Shown piece after piece: positions 1 to 8,890 of a stretch of DNA of 64,000 bases; the first letter of the stretch is position 1; the number at the start of each line of letters is the position of its first letter. The DNA is from Herbiconiux sp. L3-i23. Lineage in GTDB: Bacteria; Actinomycetota; Actinomycetes; Actinomycetales; Microbacteriaceae. The notes under the pieces were generated by a model, which saw only the letters and a list, made by a program, of their open reading frames with translations, did no database searches and was not told the DNA's origin. The position numbers and the translations under genes were made by a program. The stretch lies in the NCBI RefSeq assembly GCF_023734115.1, contig NZ_AP025737.1, forward strand, positions 930,001 through 994,000. The letters run 5' to 3'.

Positions 1-29
1 TACTGACCCTCACCCGTAAGGAGAATCAG

Positions 30-998
30 ATGGCCACCGTCGTCCATCATCCCGCCGAGACGAAGCGTCCGCCCGTCCGGCAGACGCCCCCGCCTCCGCC
101 CGCGCCGCCGACCCCCTCGTCCGCACGGCGCCGCAAAGCGGCGGCGAATGCGCCCGCCGGACTCGCGTGGGGCCTCATCCTGCCCTCGATCGTCGTCGTC
201 GCGATCGTGTCGATCTTCCCGATCGCGTACGCCATCAACCTCAGCCTGCACGAGACCAGCTACATGCAGGTCGGCGAGTTCATCGGCTTCGAGAACTTCC
301 TGCCGATCTTCACCACCGGCGAGGGCCTCGGCCAGATCGGGCTCTCGCTCGTCTATGTGATCGGGTCGCTGCTGCTCGCGGTGCCGCTCAGTCTGGGGCT
401 CGCGAACCTGCTGAACCAACAGGTCGCGTTCCGGCGGGTGTTCCGTGTGCTCATCCTGCTGCCGTGGGTGGTGTCGCAGACCGTCGCCGCGCTGCTCTGG
501 AAGTGGCTCGTCAACCCCGACTACGGACCCCTCGGCCTCGGCGAGCTCGGCGGCAACCGCGTCGACTTCCTCGCCGACCCGGTGCTCGCGATGGTGCTGC
601 TCATCGTCGTCAACGTGTGGATCAGCTACCCGCTCGCCACGATCCTCTGCCTCGCGTCGCTGCAGACCATCCCCGAGGAGCTCAAGGAGGCCGCCGAGGT
701 CGACGGCGCCGGACCGTTCCGCCGCTTCATGCAGGTGACCCTGCCGCTGATGAAGCCCACCCTGTTCGTCGTCGCGATCCAGCTGACCCTCCTCTACTTC
801 AACATGGTCACCCTCGTCTACACGCTCACCGGCGGCGGGCCGCTCGGCGGCACGAACCTGCTCTCGCTCGGCGCGTTCAAGGAGAGCTTCGAGTTCTTCA
901 ACCTCGGCCTCGGCGCCGCCTACAGCGTGGTGCTCTTCGCCTTCAACGTGATCTTCGGCGCCGCGTACATCCGACTCCTGAGGAGCGACAAGTCATGA
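30..998 (+). CDS. Sugar ABC transporter permease, MalF type
   Basis: Inner-membrane subunit of a binding-protein-dependent carbohydrate importer. The 322-residue protein has a Pro-rich, basic cytoplasmic N-terminus (residues 1-45), then about six hydrophobic segments. The cytoplasmic EAA loop that docks on the ATPase is visible around residues 215-240 (EELKEAAEVDGAG). AAGGAG sits 6 bases before the ATG at 30, which fixes the start. The stop overlaps the next permease start (ATGA), so the two are translationally coupled. No ATPase gene lies in the operon, as is usual for actinobacterial sugar importers that share an MsiK-type ATPase elsewhere (known of the family). The substrate is unknown; what lies upstream is outside the window. 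Confidence 0.93.
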   Translation: MATVVHHPAETKRPPVRQTPPPPPAPPTPSSARRRKAAANAPAGLAWGLILPSIVVVAIVSIFPIAYAINLSLHETSYMQVGEFIGFENFLPIFTTGEGLGQIGLSLVYVIGSLLLAVPLSLGLANLLNQQVAFRRVFRVLILLPWVVSQTVAALLWKWLVNPDYGPLGLGELGGNRVDFLADPVLAMVLLIVVNVWISYPLATILCLASLQTIPEELKEAAEVDGAGPFRRFMQVTLPLMKPTLFVVAIQLTLLYFNMVTLVYTLTGGGPLGGTNLLSLGAFKESFEFFNLGLGAAYSVVLFAFNVIFGAAYIRLLRSDKS

Positions 999-1909
999 CC
1001 GACCTCACCGCACCCGCCCACCCCATCCACGCGGGCGTCTCCGACGCAGGCGCCACCGCCCGCACAGCCGCCGCGAGGCGTCGCCGCCGCCGAGGCAAGC
1101 CGAACCCCCTCACCTACGTGGGGCTCGTCGCCGCGTCGCTGTTCGCGATCATCCCGCTTCTGTGGGGGCTGTCGACCTCGTTCAAGTCCGAGAGCGCGAC
1201 CCTCAGCGACAGCGGGTGGATCCCCGCGCAGTTCACCTTCGAGAACTACCGGCTCGTGCTGTTCGAGTCGAAGATCCCGGTCTACCTCGGCAACACGCTG
1301 CTCGTCGCGGGACTCACGGTCGTCGCCACCATCATCGTCGCGATCTTCGGAGCGTACGCCGCCGCACGATTCCGGTTCCGCGGCAAGACGGCGAGCATGT
1401 TCCTGATCCTGATGACGAGCATGATCCCGGGCATCGCGATCCTCGTCCCGCTCTACTTCATCGCCGTCAACCTGGGGCTCTACGACAGCTACGCGATCAT
1501 GGTGATCGTCTACACGGCGTGGCAGATCCCGACGGTGATCTGGATGCTGAAGGGCTTCTTCGAGTCGATCCCGGACTCCATCGAGGAGGCCGGCCGAGTG
1601 GACGGCGCCTCGCACTGGCGGGTCATGACGAAGCTGATCTTCCCGCTCGCCGTCCCCGGCGTCGCGGCCGCCGCGGTGATCTCGTTCATCTACGTCTGGA
1701 ACGACTTCCTCATCGCCTCGACCCTCATCTCGACCGACGAACGGCGCCTCGTCGCCGTCGGTCTCTACAACTACCTCTCCCAGTACGGCGTCGTCTGGGG
1801 TCAGCTCACGGCGGCGGTCGTCGTCACGGTGATCCCGATCATCCTCGTCTTCGTGCTCATGGAGAGACGAATCGTCGCCGGCCTCTCGGCCGGTGCGACC
1901 AAGGGCTGA
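995..1909 (+). CDS. Sugar ABC transporter permease, MalG type
   Basis: Second membrane subunit of the same importer, 304 residues. A very basic N-terminus (run of Arg near residues 27-35) precedes six predicted membrane segments. The EAA loop is at about residues 194-215 (SIEEAGRVDGASHW), and the C-terminal end is typical of MalG/CUT1 permeases. The start is the ATG overlapping the upstream TGA by 4 bases; a longer in-frame extension upstream is only the shadow of the MalF gene. It is followed 52 bases later by the binding-protein gene. Confidence 0.93.
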   Translation: MTDLTAPAHPIHAGVSDAGATARTAAARRRRRRGKPNPLTYVGLVAASLFAIIPLLWGLSTSFKSESATLSDSGWIPAQFTFENYRLVLFESKIPVYLGNTLLVAGLTVVATIIVAIFGAYAAARFRFRGKTASMFLILMTSMIPGIAILVPLYFIAVNLGLYDSYAIMVIVYTAWQIPTVIWMLKGFFESIPDSIEEAGRVDGASHWRVMTKLIFPLAVPGVAAAAVISFIYVWNDFLIASTLISTDERRLVAVGLYNYLSQYGVVWGQLTAAVVVTVIPIILVFVLMERRIVAGLSAGATKG

Positions 1910-1961
1910 CGCCCGCCCTCCCACCCCAACCACCAGAGAACAACGAGAGAAAGGCCCTCCC

Positions 1962-3260
1962 ATGAGAAGAGGCATGGTCCGCAACGTCGCGGCCGCAGCA
2001 CTCGCCGCAGCACTCACCGTCTCCGTCGCCGCCTGCGGCGGCGCATCGGACGGCGGTGACAGCGGCGGCACCGACGGTGCGAAGGAACTCGAGATGTGGA
2101 CGTTCCTCGACCCCAACAGCCCCGACGACCCTCGCGGCGCGGCGCTGAAGGACATCGTCGAGTCCTACAACGAGCAGAGCGACGGCATCACCGTCACGGT
2201 CCGGTCGATCAACTACGCGAAGATCGACGCCGAGGTCATCAAGGCGACCGCCAGCAACAACGGCCCCGACCTCATCAACATCTACTCGAACCAGCTTCCG
2301 ACGCACGTCGCGGCGAAGACGGTGCAGCCGATGACCGAGTACGCGCAGCCGCTGCTCGACGAGCTCGGCGACGACTACCTCTTCCCGGTCGACGGCGTCA
2401 CCTTCGACGACGAGATCATGGCGATGCCGTGGGAGACGAGGGCCTGGCTGCTCTGGTACCGCGCCGACCTGCTCGAGCAGGCGGGCCTCGAGGTGCCGAC
2501 CACGCTCGACGAGCTCGGCGACACTGCGGCGGCGCTGCAGCAGACCGGCAAGACCGGACTCGCGGTCGGCTTCAGCAACGCGGGCCTCGGCGCCGACTTC
2601 ATGGAGAAGTTCATCCCCTTCACCTGGGGCAACGGCGGCGAGATCCTCGACGGCGACGAGGCGGTCTTCAACGACACCGCCGGTGTCGAAGCGATGGACT
2701 ACTTCACCGAGCTGCACGACAAGGGCGCGTTCGGTGACGAGGTGCTCAGCATGGGTGCCGACGAGGTCGTGAACGGCGTGAAGGCCGGCACCATCGCGAT
2801 GGCGATCGAGGGCTCCTACCGTGTGGGCGCCGCCCGCTCCGGTGAGGGGATCGGCGAGAACCTGCAGACCGTGCCCATGCCGTCCGACACGGCGGGCACG
2901 CCGCTGCAGACGCCGGTCGCCGGGCAGACCCTCGCCATCGGCGCCGGAGCATCCGACGCCGACGCCGCCTGGGACTTCATCCAGTACTACACGTCGGCCG
3001 AATCGCAGGCGAAGTTCGCTGCGGCGGGAGTGCTGCCGGTGCTGTCTTCGGTCTACGACTCGGCCGAGGTGCAGGCGCTGCCGAACGCGGCGGAGCTCGC
3101 CACCTGGCGCGACTACGTCGTCGACTTCGGCCGCCCGAACCCGGTGTCGCCGAACTTCAGCGAACTCTCCGACGCCCTCGTCACCGCGGGTCAGCGGGTC
3201 GTGTTCGAAGGAGCGGACGCCGCCGAGCAGCTCGACCAGGTCGCCGAGAACTACAACTGA
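1962..3260 (+). CDS. Extracellular sugar-binding lipoprotein of ABC importer
   Basis: Solute-binding protein (432 residues) that captures the sugar outside the membrane and hands it to the two upstream permeases. A short signal peptide ends in a lipobox (VAAC, Cys25), so the mature protein should be lipid-anchored; a Gly/Ser/Asp-rich linker follows. The mature part shows the family-1 bacterial extracellular binding protein pattern, including the start ELEMWTFLDPNS and a late GQTLAIGAGASDADAAW segment. GAGAGAAAGG lies upstream of the ATG at 1962; Met5 is an alternative start. In this operon the binding protein comes after the permeases, the reverse of the other two importers here. Ligand unknown. 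Confidence 0.93.
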   Translation: MRRGMVRNVAAAALAAALTVSVAACGGASDGGDSGGTDGAKELEMWTFLDPNSPDDPRGAALKDIVESYNEQSDGITVTVRSINYAKIDAEVIKATASNNGPDLINIYSNQLPTHVAAKTVQPMTEYAQPLLDELGDDYLFPVDGVTFDDEIMAMPWETRAWLLWYRADLLEQAGLEVPTTLDELGDTAAALQQTGKTGLAVGFSNAGLGADFMEKFIPFTWGNGGEILDGDEAVFNDTAGVEAMDYFTELHDKGAFGDEVLSMGADEVVNGVKAGTIAMAIEGSYRVGAARSGEGIGENLQTVPMPSDTAGTPLQTPVAGQTLAIGAGASDADAAWDFIQYYTSAESQAKFAAAGVLPVLSSVYDSAEVQALPNAAELATWRDYVVDFGRPNPVSPNFSELSDALVTAGQRVVFEGADAAEQLDQVAENYN

Positions 3261-3266
3261 TCACCC

Positions 3267-3300
3267 TCGACGCGGGGCGCCGACAGGCGCCCCGCGTCGA
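3267..3300 (+). terminator. Perfect 15-bp stem-loop after binding-protein gene
   Basis: Positions 3267-3281 pair perfectly with 3286-3300 around the 4-base loop GACA. There is no T-run, and the next gene of the apparent operon starts only 27 bases later. It may act as an intra-operon attenuator or as an mRNA-stabilising hairpin that keeps binding-protein message above that of its neighbours. An equivalent hairpin follows the binding-protein gene at 12573-13895. Confidence 0.7.
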
Positions 3301-3326
3301 CAACCTCACGAAGGAAAAGACCACTC

Positions 3327-4838
3327 ATGACACGAGCGAACACCGACTACGACGTCATCGTCTGCGGCGGCGGCCCCTCCGGCTTCATCGCTGCGATCGC
3401 CGCCGGACGCGCCGGCGCGCGGACCCTGCTCATCGAGCGCTACGGCTTCGTCGGCGGCATGGCCACCTCGGCCTGGCTCGGACCGATCTCGCCGATGCAC
3501 TTCGGTGACGAGCGCGTCATCGCCGGGATCCCGGAGGAATTCGTCGAGCGGATGCGCGTCGCCGGCGGCTCGACCGGCCACCTGCGGTGCACCAACCCGC
3601 ACGGCAGCGGCGCGTACCTCGGCTTCTACGACCGCGAGTACTACAAGTGGACCGCGATCCAGATGCTGCAGGAAGCGGGCGTCGACCTGCTCTTCCACTC
3701 CTTCGTCTCGGATGTGCTCGTCGAGGGCGACACCCTCACGGGCGTCGAGGTGGCCAACAAGTCGGGCAAGACCGCCTACTCGAGCAAGGTCGTCGTCGAC
3801 GCCACCGGAGACGGCGACGTCGCGGCGCTCGCCGGAGCCGAGCACACCGTCGGCAACGACTTCGGCGTCTCGCAGCCGTCGACGCTCATGTTCGACATGG
3901 GCAACGTCGACACCGAGCGGCTGAAGCAGTACATGGACGACCACCTCGACGACTTCGAGTGGGCCTCCGAGATGGTCGCACTGAAGCCGTTCGCCGACGA
4001 CCTGCAGCAGACGCACTTCGTGGGCCAGGGCTTCCTCGACCTCGTCGCCGAGGGGCTCGCGAGCGAGGAGCTCTACCTCGGCCGCGACTCGATCCTGTTC
4101 CTCACGACGACCCACCCGGGACTGATCCACTTCAACTCGACCCGCATCGCCGGTGTCGACGGACGGTCGGCCGAGTCGATCACGCAGGGCGAGATCGATG
4201 GGCGCCGCCAGGTGATGTCGCTGTCGCGGTTCATCATCAAGCACATCCCCGGATTCGAGAACGCCTACCTCGCGGGCACCGGCACGCAGGTCGGCATCCG
4301 CGAGTCCCGCCACATCACCGGCGAGTACGTCATCACCGGTGAGGATGTGCTCTACGGCCGCAAGCACGACGACGTGGTGGTGCGCGGCTACTTCCCGGTC
4401 GACATCCACAACCTGAAGGGCAAGGAGGGGTACCAGGGCGGCGGCGTCTGGGCCGACCCGCAGGACTCGTACGACATCCCGCTGCGCACCCTCATCCCGG
4501 TGCGACTCAACGGGCTCGTGATGGCGGGACGCGCGATCTCGGCGACGCACGAAGCTCACGGTTCGCTGCGCACCCAGGGTGGTGCGATGGGCATCGGGCA
4601 CGCCGCCGGGGCGCTCGCCGCCTCGTCGGCGCTGCGCGACGAGCAGCCCCGCGAGGTGCCGTACCCCGTCGTCGCCGACCTCCTCCTCGCGCAGGGAGCG
4701 TCGCTTCACCGCGACCCCGAGAAGGTCGCCCGTGAGCAGGAGGCCGCGCGTCTCGCGAACGAGGAGGCCGTCGAGAGCGGCAAGATCACCGGCAAGTACT
4801 TCCCTGGAGTGCTGACGGGAGCCGCTCCGCGACTCTGA
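3327..4838 (+). CDS. FAD-dependent oxidoreductase (FAD_oxidored family)
   Basis: A 503-residue flavoprotein. The N-terminal Rossmann motif GGGPSGFIAAIAAGRAGA is at residues 13-30, followed by an acidic beta-strand end (IER). A second FAD-contact segment, DATGDGDVAALAGAE, is near residue 155, and the C-terminal GGAMGIGHAAGALAA closes the FAD site. This layout matches the PF12831 group of soluble FAD oxidoreductases often found in polysaccharide and sugar loci; the substrate is not known for most of them. It follows the importer genes after a hairpin, with GAAGGA upstream of the ATG. I infer oxidation of the imported compound or a derivative. No signal peptide is seen, so it should act in the cytoplasm. 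Confidence 0.85.
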   Translation: MTRANTDYDVIVCGGGPSGFIAAIAAGRAGARTLLIERYGFVGGMATSAWLGPISPMHFGDERVIAGIPEEFVERMRVAGGSTGHLRCTNPHGSGAYLGFYDREYYKWTAIQMLQEAGVDLLFHSFVSDVLVEGDTLTGVEVANKSGKTAYSSKVVVDATGDGDVAALAGAEHTVGNDFGVSQPSTLMFDMGNVDTERLKQYMDDHLDDFEWASEMVALKPFADDLQQTHFVGQGFLDLVAEGLASEELYLGRDSILFLTTTHPGLIHFNSTRIAGVDGRSAESITQGEIDGRRQVMSLSRFIIKHIPGFENAYLAGTGTQVGIRESRHITGEYVITGEDVLYGRKHDDVVVRGYFPVDIHNLKGKEGYQGGGVWADPQDSYDIPLRTLIPVRLNGLVMAGRAISATHEAHGSLRTQGGAMGIGHAAGALAASSALRDEQPREVPYPVVADLLLAQGASLHRDPEKVAREQEAARLANEEAVESGKITGKYFPGVLTGAAPRL

Positions 4839-4860
4839 TCGGAGTAGTCCGCACGTGCGG

Positions 4861-4894
4861 AGGGCGGGAGACGGTCGACGTCTCCCGCCCTTTC
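4861..4894 (+). terminator. Rho-independent terminator after FAD oxidoreductase
   Basis: A perfect 12-bp inverted repeat (4861-4872 with 4880-4891, loop of 7) is followed by TTT. It lies 23 bases after the oxidoreductase stop and should end the first operon; the symmetry could also help stop readthrough of the convergent gene. Confidence 0.8.
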
Positions 4895-4897
4895 GTG

Positions 4898-5000
4898 TGC
4901 ATGGATCAGGAGATCCGGCCGAAAACCGGGCAACTCGCACACGGATCAGGAGCGATCCGTCCAGAACTCCTGATCCGTGGACGAACTCCTGATCCGTGCA
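4898..5000. repeat. Nested inverted repeats between convergent genes
   Basis: An inner perfect 13-bp repeat (4940-4952 with 4967-4979, core GGATCAGGAG / CTCCTGATCC) lies inside an outer, slightly imperfect repeat of the same core (about 4898-4913 with 4985-5000). The core is therefore present four times, twice in each orientation. No ORF is supported here. It resembles the other intergenic palindromes in this window in layout but not in sequence. Confidence 0.7.
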
Positions 5001-5014
5001 CCCGCCGGGTCGGC

Positions 5015-7246
5015 TCAGCGCAAGACGAGGGTCTCCCAGTCGTCGAGGTCGGTGAGTTCCACGAGGCCCGAGTGCGGGACCATGCCGAGGTCGACCTCCC
5101 GGCCGTCGCGGATCCTCGCCGCCGTCACGATGCGCTCCGGCACCGTCAGCGTCAGGCGGGCGATCGACGCGACATCCTCGATCGCCGCCGGCTGCTGCGC
5201 CGCCGGGATGTCGAGCCGCGCCACCGGGTACCCCGTCACGAGGTGCGCGACGAGGGCGTCCCCGACCTCGCCGACGACGAGTTCGGTCGCGCGATGCGAT
5301 CCGACGATCCCCACCGACGGAGCGGTGCCCGCCGCGCGACGGACGAGTGCGGCGAGCAGGTCCCCGTACGCCGCGTGCCCGAGCCTCGCGTGGTTGTTGC
5401 CGAGTCGCGCGGCGGACACGATCACCGTGCCCTGCCCGTACCGGCTCTCCACGATGACGGGCACCTCCGTGCGGAGCCCCGGCGCCGGCTGGTTGTTGTG
5501 CCAGTAGGTGGCGTCGTCCGTCTCGAGCACCGGGTCGGTGCGGTGCGCGAGCACCCGGGAGCCCTGACCGACCGGGTGCAGGGCGCGCACGCGACCGTAG
5601 TGGGGGATCGTCCGGGGAATGGTCGCGCCGCCGGCGGTGCCCGCGAGATCGTCGGCGATGCGCAGATACGGGTAGCTGAAGCCGCTTCGATCCCCGTACT
5701 CCACCCCGAGGAGCCGGGTGAGCGCGGCGGCTCCGATCGGCGAGCCGTGCTCTCGTGAGACGGCCAGCTCTCCGGTGACGACGAGACCGCCGCCGGCGCG
5801 CACGAATCTCTCGATCGCCACGAACTCGTCGTCGCCGAGCGTGAGCAGGTCCGCCAGGACCAGCACGCGATGCTCGCCCAGCGTGGCCAGGCTCTTCGCC
5901 CGCTCGTCGAGAAGCCCGACCGGAAGGTGCGCCTCGACGAGCGCGCGGTAGCTGCCCGTGACGGCCGCGACGAGGTCGCTCGGGGAGTCGCGCCGTTCGC
6001 TCGGCGGGAACTGCGCGGACTGCTCGCCGATGCTCGGCGCCTCGGCGGCGCCGGTCGCGCTCTCGACCTCGCGGGCGCGCTGCCCCACCCAGAGGGCGCT
6101 GTAGCGCTCTGGGCGGGAGTTCACCGACCACGGGGTCCGTTCCGCGATCCGGCGGAACACCGGCGCCAGCCTCCGGTAGACCTGGGGATCGATCGCTCCG
6201 GTGCCACCCGGCTGGTCGTCGACGGTCACGGTGGAGCCGCGCGCCGCGACGGTGAACGCCTCGAACCTCAGCTGCGCCTCGGAGCGCAACGTGAAGTCCC
6301 AGGTGTGCACGAAGCGACTCACCAGCACTTCGCTCGGCCGCCCCAGCATGCCCGCCTGGATGTACGAGGCCGCGAAACTCGGGAAGCCGAGTCCGTGCCA
6401 GTCGGTGTATCCCTCGCTCGAGCCGATATCGGCCAGGTCGAGGTGCCCGGTGGTGAGACCGAGCACCGCGTCGACGAAGGTCGTGGCGTAGAAGTTCGGA
6501 ATGAGGGCGGCGTCCGGCCGCTCCTCGAGCAGCACCGCCCTCTGCTCGGCGAGGTAGTCGCCGATGGTGCGCTGGGAGAAGTGCACCAGGTCGACCCAGC
6601 CCTCGTCGTCCCGATCCTCGGGCATGTCCCGGCCGTACTCGAGAGCGAACGCCGCGCGGCACCGGGGGCAGGAGCACGGTCCCGCCGTGAGGATGTCGCT
6701 CCACAGCGCGTCGATCGGGTACCGGCGCGCGATCTCCCGCACCTGATCGAGGGCGCGGCGCCGGTACCCGCTCAGAAGGCACAGGGCGGGCCACCGGCCC
6801 GTGCTCCCGCGCGACGGAAGCGGTTCGAGCCGCCACTGCGGATGCTGGCCCGCCGCGGCGGTGTCCCACATGTTCGAGTAGTACGCGATGACCCGCATCC
6901 CCCGTCGCTGCGCCGCCGCGAGATGCTCGCCGAAAAGGTCGCGACCGCGCAGCGCCGCGTGCCGTCGCCCCACGTCCGTCGGATAGTAGGCGTTGCCGTA
7001 CTGGCACTTGGCGAACAGCACCACCGAATCGGCGCCGGCGTCCGCGAGCACCGCCATGTCGGTCTCCGGGTCGACGTCGCGGAGCACCGGAAAGCTCGGA
7101 TCGGCGACGCCGCCGCGCTGGTACGGGTCCGTCCAGTCGGGGGTGTGCGCGTCGTAGAAGACGCGGCGGCGGGACGAGGCCCACCACTCGGGCGCACCGA
7201 GCGCCGACACCGCAGGCGCGGCGAGGTTCTGAGCTGAGGTTGTCAC
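5015..7246 (-). CDS. Putative glycoside hydrolase (GHL6 / beta-galactosidase trimerisation-like)
   Basis: A protein of about 743 residues. The N-terminal half looks like a (beta/alpha)8 hydrolase-like domain of the GHL6 type (RRVFYDAHTPDW, YYSNMWDT, DALWSDILTAGPCSCPRC). The middle and C-terminal parts resemble the glutamine-amidotransferase-like trimerisation domain of GH42 enzymes (VLVLADLLTLGDDEFVAIERF, GGGLVVTGE). The GTG at 7246 is preferred, with GGAGG 10 bases upstream; an ATG 15 codons earlier is possible. No signal peptide is seen, so it is probably cytoplasmic and acts on an imported oligosaccharide or glycoside. It is the last gene of the importer operon 11182-7347. Catalytic residues cannot be named with confidence, and neither can the substrate. 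Confidence 0.75.
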   Translation of the reverse strand: MTTSAQNLAAPAVSALGAPEWWASSRRRVFYDAHTPDWTDPYQRGGVADPSFPVLRDVDPETDMAVLADAGADSVVLFAKCQYGNAYYPTDVGRRHAALRGRDLFGEHLAAAQRRGMRVIAYYSNMWDTAAAGQHPQWRLEPLPSRGSTGRWPALCLLSGYRRRALDQVREIARRYPIDALWSDILTAGPCSCPRCRAAFALEYGRDMPEDRDDEGWVDLVHFSQRTIGDYLAEQRAVLLEERPDAALIPNFYATTFVDAVLGLTTGHLDLADIGSSEGYTDWHGLGFPSFAASYIQAGMLGRPSEVLVSRFVHTWDFTLRSEAQLRFEAFTVAARGSTVTVDDQPGGTGAIDPQVYRRLAPVFRRIAERTPWSVNSRPERYSALWVGQRAREVESATGAAEAPSIGEQSAQFPPSERRDSPSDLVAAVTGSYRALVEAHLPVGLLDERAKSLATLGEHRVLVLADLLTLGDDEFVAIERFVRAGGGLVVTGELAVSREHGSPIGAAALTRLLGVEYGDRSGFSYPYLRIADDLAGTAGGATIPRTIPHYGRVRALHPVGQGSRVLAHRTDPVLETDDATYWHNNQPAPGLRTEVPVIVESRYGQGTVIVSAARLGNNHARLGHAAYGDLLAALVRRAAGTAPSVGIVGSHRATELVVGEVGDALVAHLVTGYPVARLDIPAAQQPAAIEDVASIARLTLTVPERIVTAARIRDGREVDLGMVPHSGLVELTDLDDWETLVLR

Positions 7247-7346
7247 GGGCGGGCGCCCTCCGGGTAGGGCCGCGCGGCGCACCAGGCGCACGCCGCGCGG
7301 CGGTCGAGAAGAACAGGGATGCGATGCGGACGAAGGGGCCCGGTCG

Positions 7347-8018
7347 TCACGGACCCGCCTGGATGCGCTCGATGGTGAGCAGAAGGCTCGACACGGCGCC
7401 GGCCACGATCACGAGGAGGAGCGTCGGCACGACGACGGCGAGCACTCCGGCGGTGGCGACCACGGCGAAGCCGCCGAGGCAGGCCATCGCGGCCAGCGTG
7501 AGCGCCCATGACGGGCGGAACGCGATGAGGATCAGGCCACCACGGACCGCCGCGAACCCGCGCCGCCCGCGAACCGCTCCGTACCCGACGGCCATCGGGG
7601 CGACGAGGACCAGGATCGCCGCCCCGATCGCCCCGGCCAGGGGAGACGCTCCCGGTGCGTCTAGGGCGCTCGCGCAGAGGACCAGCGCGGCCACGCCGAC
7701 CGCCGCGAGGACGGGGTCGATGGCGAGAAGATCCCGGAGTCGGGCTCGGTCGCCCCTCGCCAGCGTCGCCGCGAAACGGGCGGCACCCGTCGCGGCGAGC
7801 GCGATCGGCAACGCGGCGAGGGCGACGAGCCAGCCGGGAGCGGCCGTGACGGCAGCGATGAGCGGCGGCGCCGCGGCGAGCAGAAGCACCGCGCCGGCGA
7901 CGAGAGCGCGGGGGAGCTCTCGCCAGTAGGCCAGTGCCGCGAAGCGAAGCAGCGCGGCCAGCCCGCGCTCGCCGACGCCGGAGTCGAGCAAGGTGTCGAG
8001 ACCTGTCTTCGCCGACAT
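7347..8018 (-). CDS. Small integral membrane protein, possibly YesL/DUF624-like
   Basis: 223 residues, mostly hydrophobic, with about six membrane segments and an Arg/Asp-rich cytoplasmic loop near residues 90-105 (LARGDRARLRDLL). Its ATG overlaps the upstream permease stop by one base (TGATG), so it is coupled to the importer. Small membrane proteins of the YesL (DUF624) type often sit beside CUT1 sugar permeases, and size, topology and position fit. Sequence resemblance judged by eye is weak, so the family name is tentative. A role in the importer complex is inference. Confidence 0.7.
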   Translation of the reverse strand: MSAKTGLDTLLDSGVGERGLAALLRFAALAYWRELPRALVAGAVLLLAAAPPLIAAVTAAPGWLVALAALPIALAATGAARFAATLARGDRARLRDLLAIDPVLAAVGVAALVLCASALDAPGASPLAGAIGAAILVLVAPMAVGYGAVRGRRGFAAVRGGLILIAFRPSWALTLAAMACLGGFAVVATAGVLAVVVPTLLLVIVAGAVSSLLLTIERIQAGP

Positions 8019-8890
8019 CAGAGCTTCAACCCGCTCGACGCGATGGACTGGACGACGTAGCGCTGCGCGGCGATGAAGACCACGAGCACCGGGATGATCG
8101 CGAGCGTGATGCCGGCGGCGATGGTGCCGAGCGATCCGGTCGAGAAGCGGCCGGCGAGCAGCACCAGACCGACCGGCAGCGTCTGCTTCTCGGTGTCGCT
8201 GATCATCACCAGCGGCAGCAGCAGGTCGTTCCACCAGTAGGTGAAGCAGAGGATGCCGAGTGTCGCGAGCGAAGGACCCGACAGAGGCAGGATCACCTGG
8301 AAGAAGGTGCGGGCGTGACCCGCCCCGTCGATCTTCGCGGCTTCCTCGAGCTCGTAGGGCAGCGACATGAAGTGCTGCCGCAGCAGGAAGACGCCGAAGG
8401 CGCTGAAGATGCCGGGCAGGATCAGCGACCACAAAGTATTGGTGAGGCCGAGCTTCGACATCACGAGGAACAGGGGCACGATGGTCACCTGGATGGGGAT
8501 CATCAGCGACCCGATGACCACCGCGAACATCGCATCTTTGCCGCGGAATCGCAGCCGAGCGAACGCATAGCCCGCAGTGGAGCAGGTGATGAGCTGAGCG
8601 GCCGTCACCGTCGTCGCCACGATCAGCGAATTGGCGATGAACTGGATATAGGGAACCTGCTCGGTGACCTTGCCGAAGTTCGCGAGGGTCAGGTTCTCGA
8701 TGAACAGCGTCGGGGGGAGTCGGTAGAGCTCGGCGTCGCTTCCGGACAGGGCGCCGCGGAAGATCCAGACGAACGGAGCGGCGATCGCGAGAGCGGCGAC
8801 CACCAGGATGGCGAAGCTCACGATCGAGGCGAACGGCGACGCTGCACGGCGCCGGCGCCGTGAATACCGGGGGAGTGCGGTCTCGATCAT
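8018..8890 (-). CDS. Sugar ABC transporter permease, MalG type
   Basis: 290 residues with an Arg-rich N-terminus and six membrane segments. The EAA loop LEEAAKIDGAGHARTF is followed by the usual permease core. The ATG at 8890 overlaps the upstream permease stop by four bases (ATGA) and is preferred to the in-frame Met five codons earlier. It pairs with the permease at 8887-9837 to form the membrane channel of the second importer. Confidence 0.92.
   Translation of the reverse strand: MIETALPRYSRRRRRAASPFASIVSFAILVVAALAIAAPFVWIFRGALSGSDAELYRLPPTLFIENLTLANFGKVTEQVPYIQFIANSLIVATTVTAAQLITCSTAGYAFARLRFRGKDAMFAVVIGSLMIPIQVTIVPLFLVMSKLGLTNTLWSLILPGIFSAFGVFLLRQHFMSLPYELEEAAKIDGAGHARTFFQVILPLSGPSLATLGILCFTYWWNDLLLPLVMISDTEKQTLPVGLVLLAGRFSTGSLGTIAAGITLAIIPVLVVFIAAQRYVVQSIASSGLKL

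Noticed and set aside
167-1909. A 580-residue permease with a long N-terminal extension
   Set aside because: The extra 276 residues are an out-of-frame reading of the upstream permease; the ATG at 995 in an ATGA overlap is clearly the start.
3306-7187. A 1293-codon open frame on the minus strand
   Set aside because: It runs antisense through the FAD oxidoreductase and out of frame through the hydrolase gene, with Arg/Gly-rich composition typical of shadow frames in GC-rich DNA.
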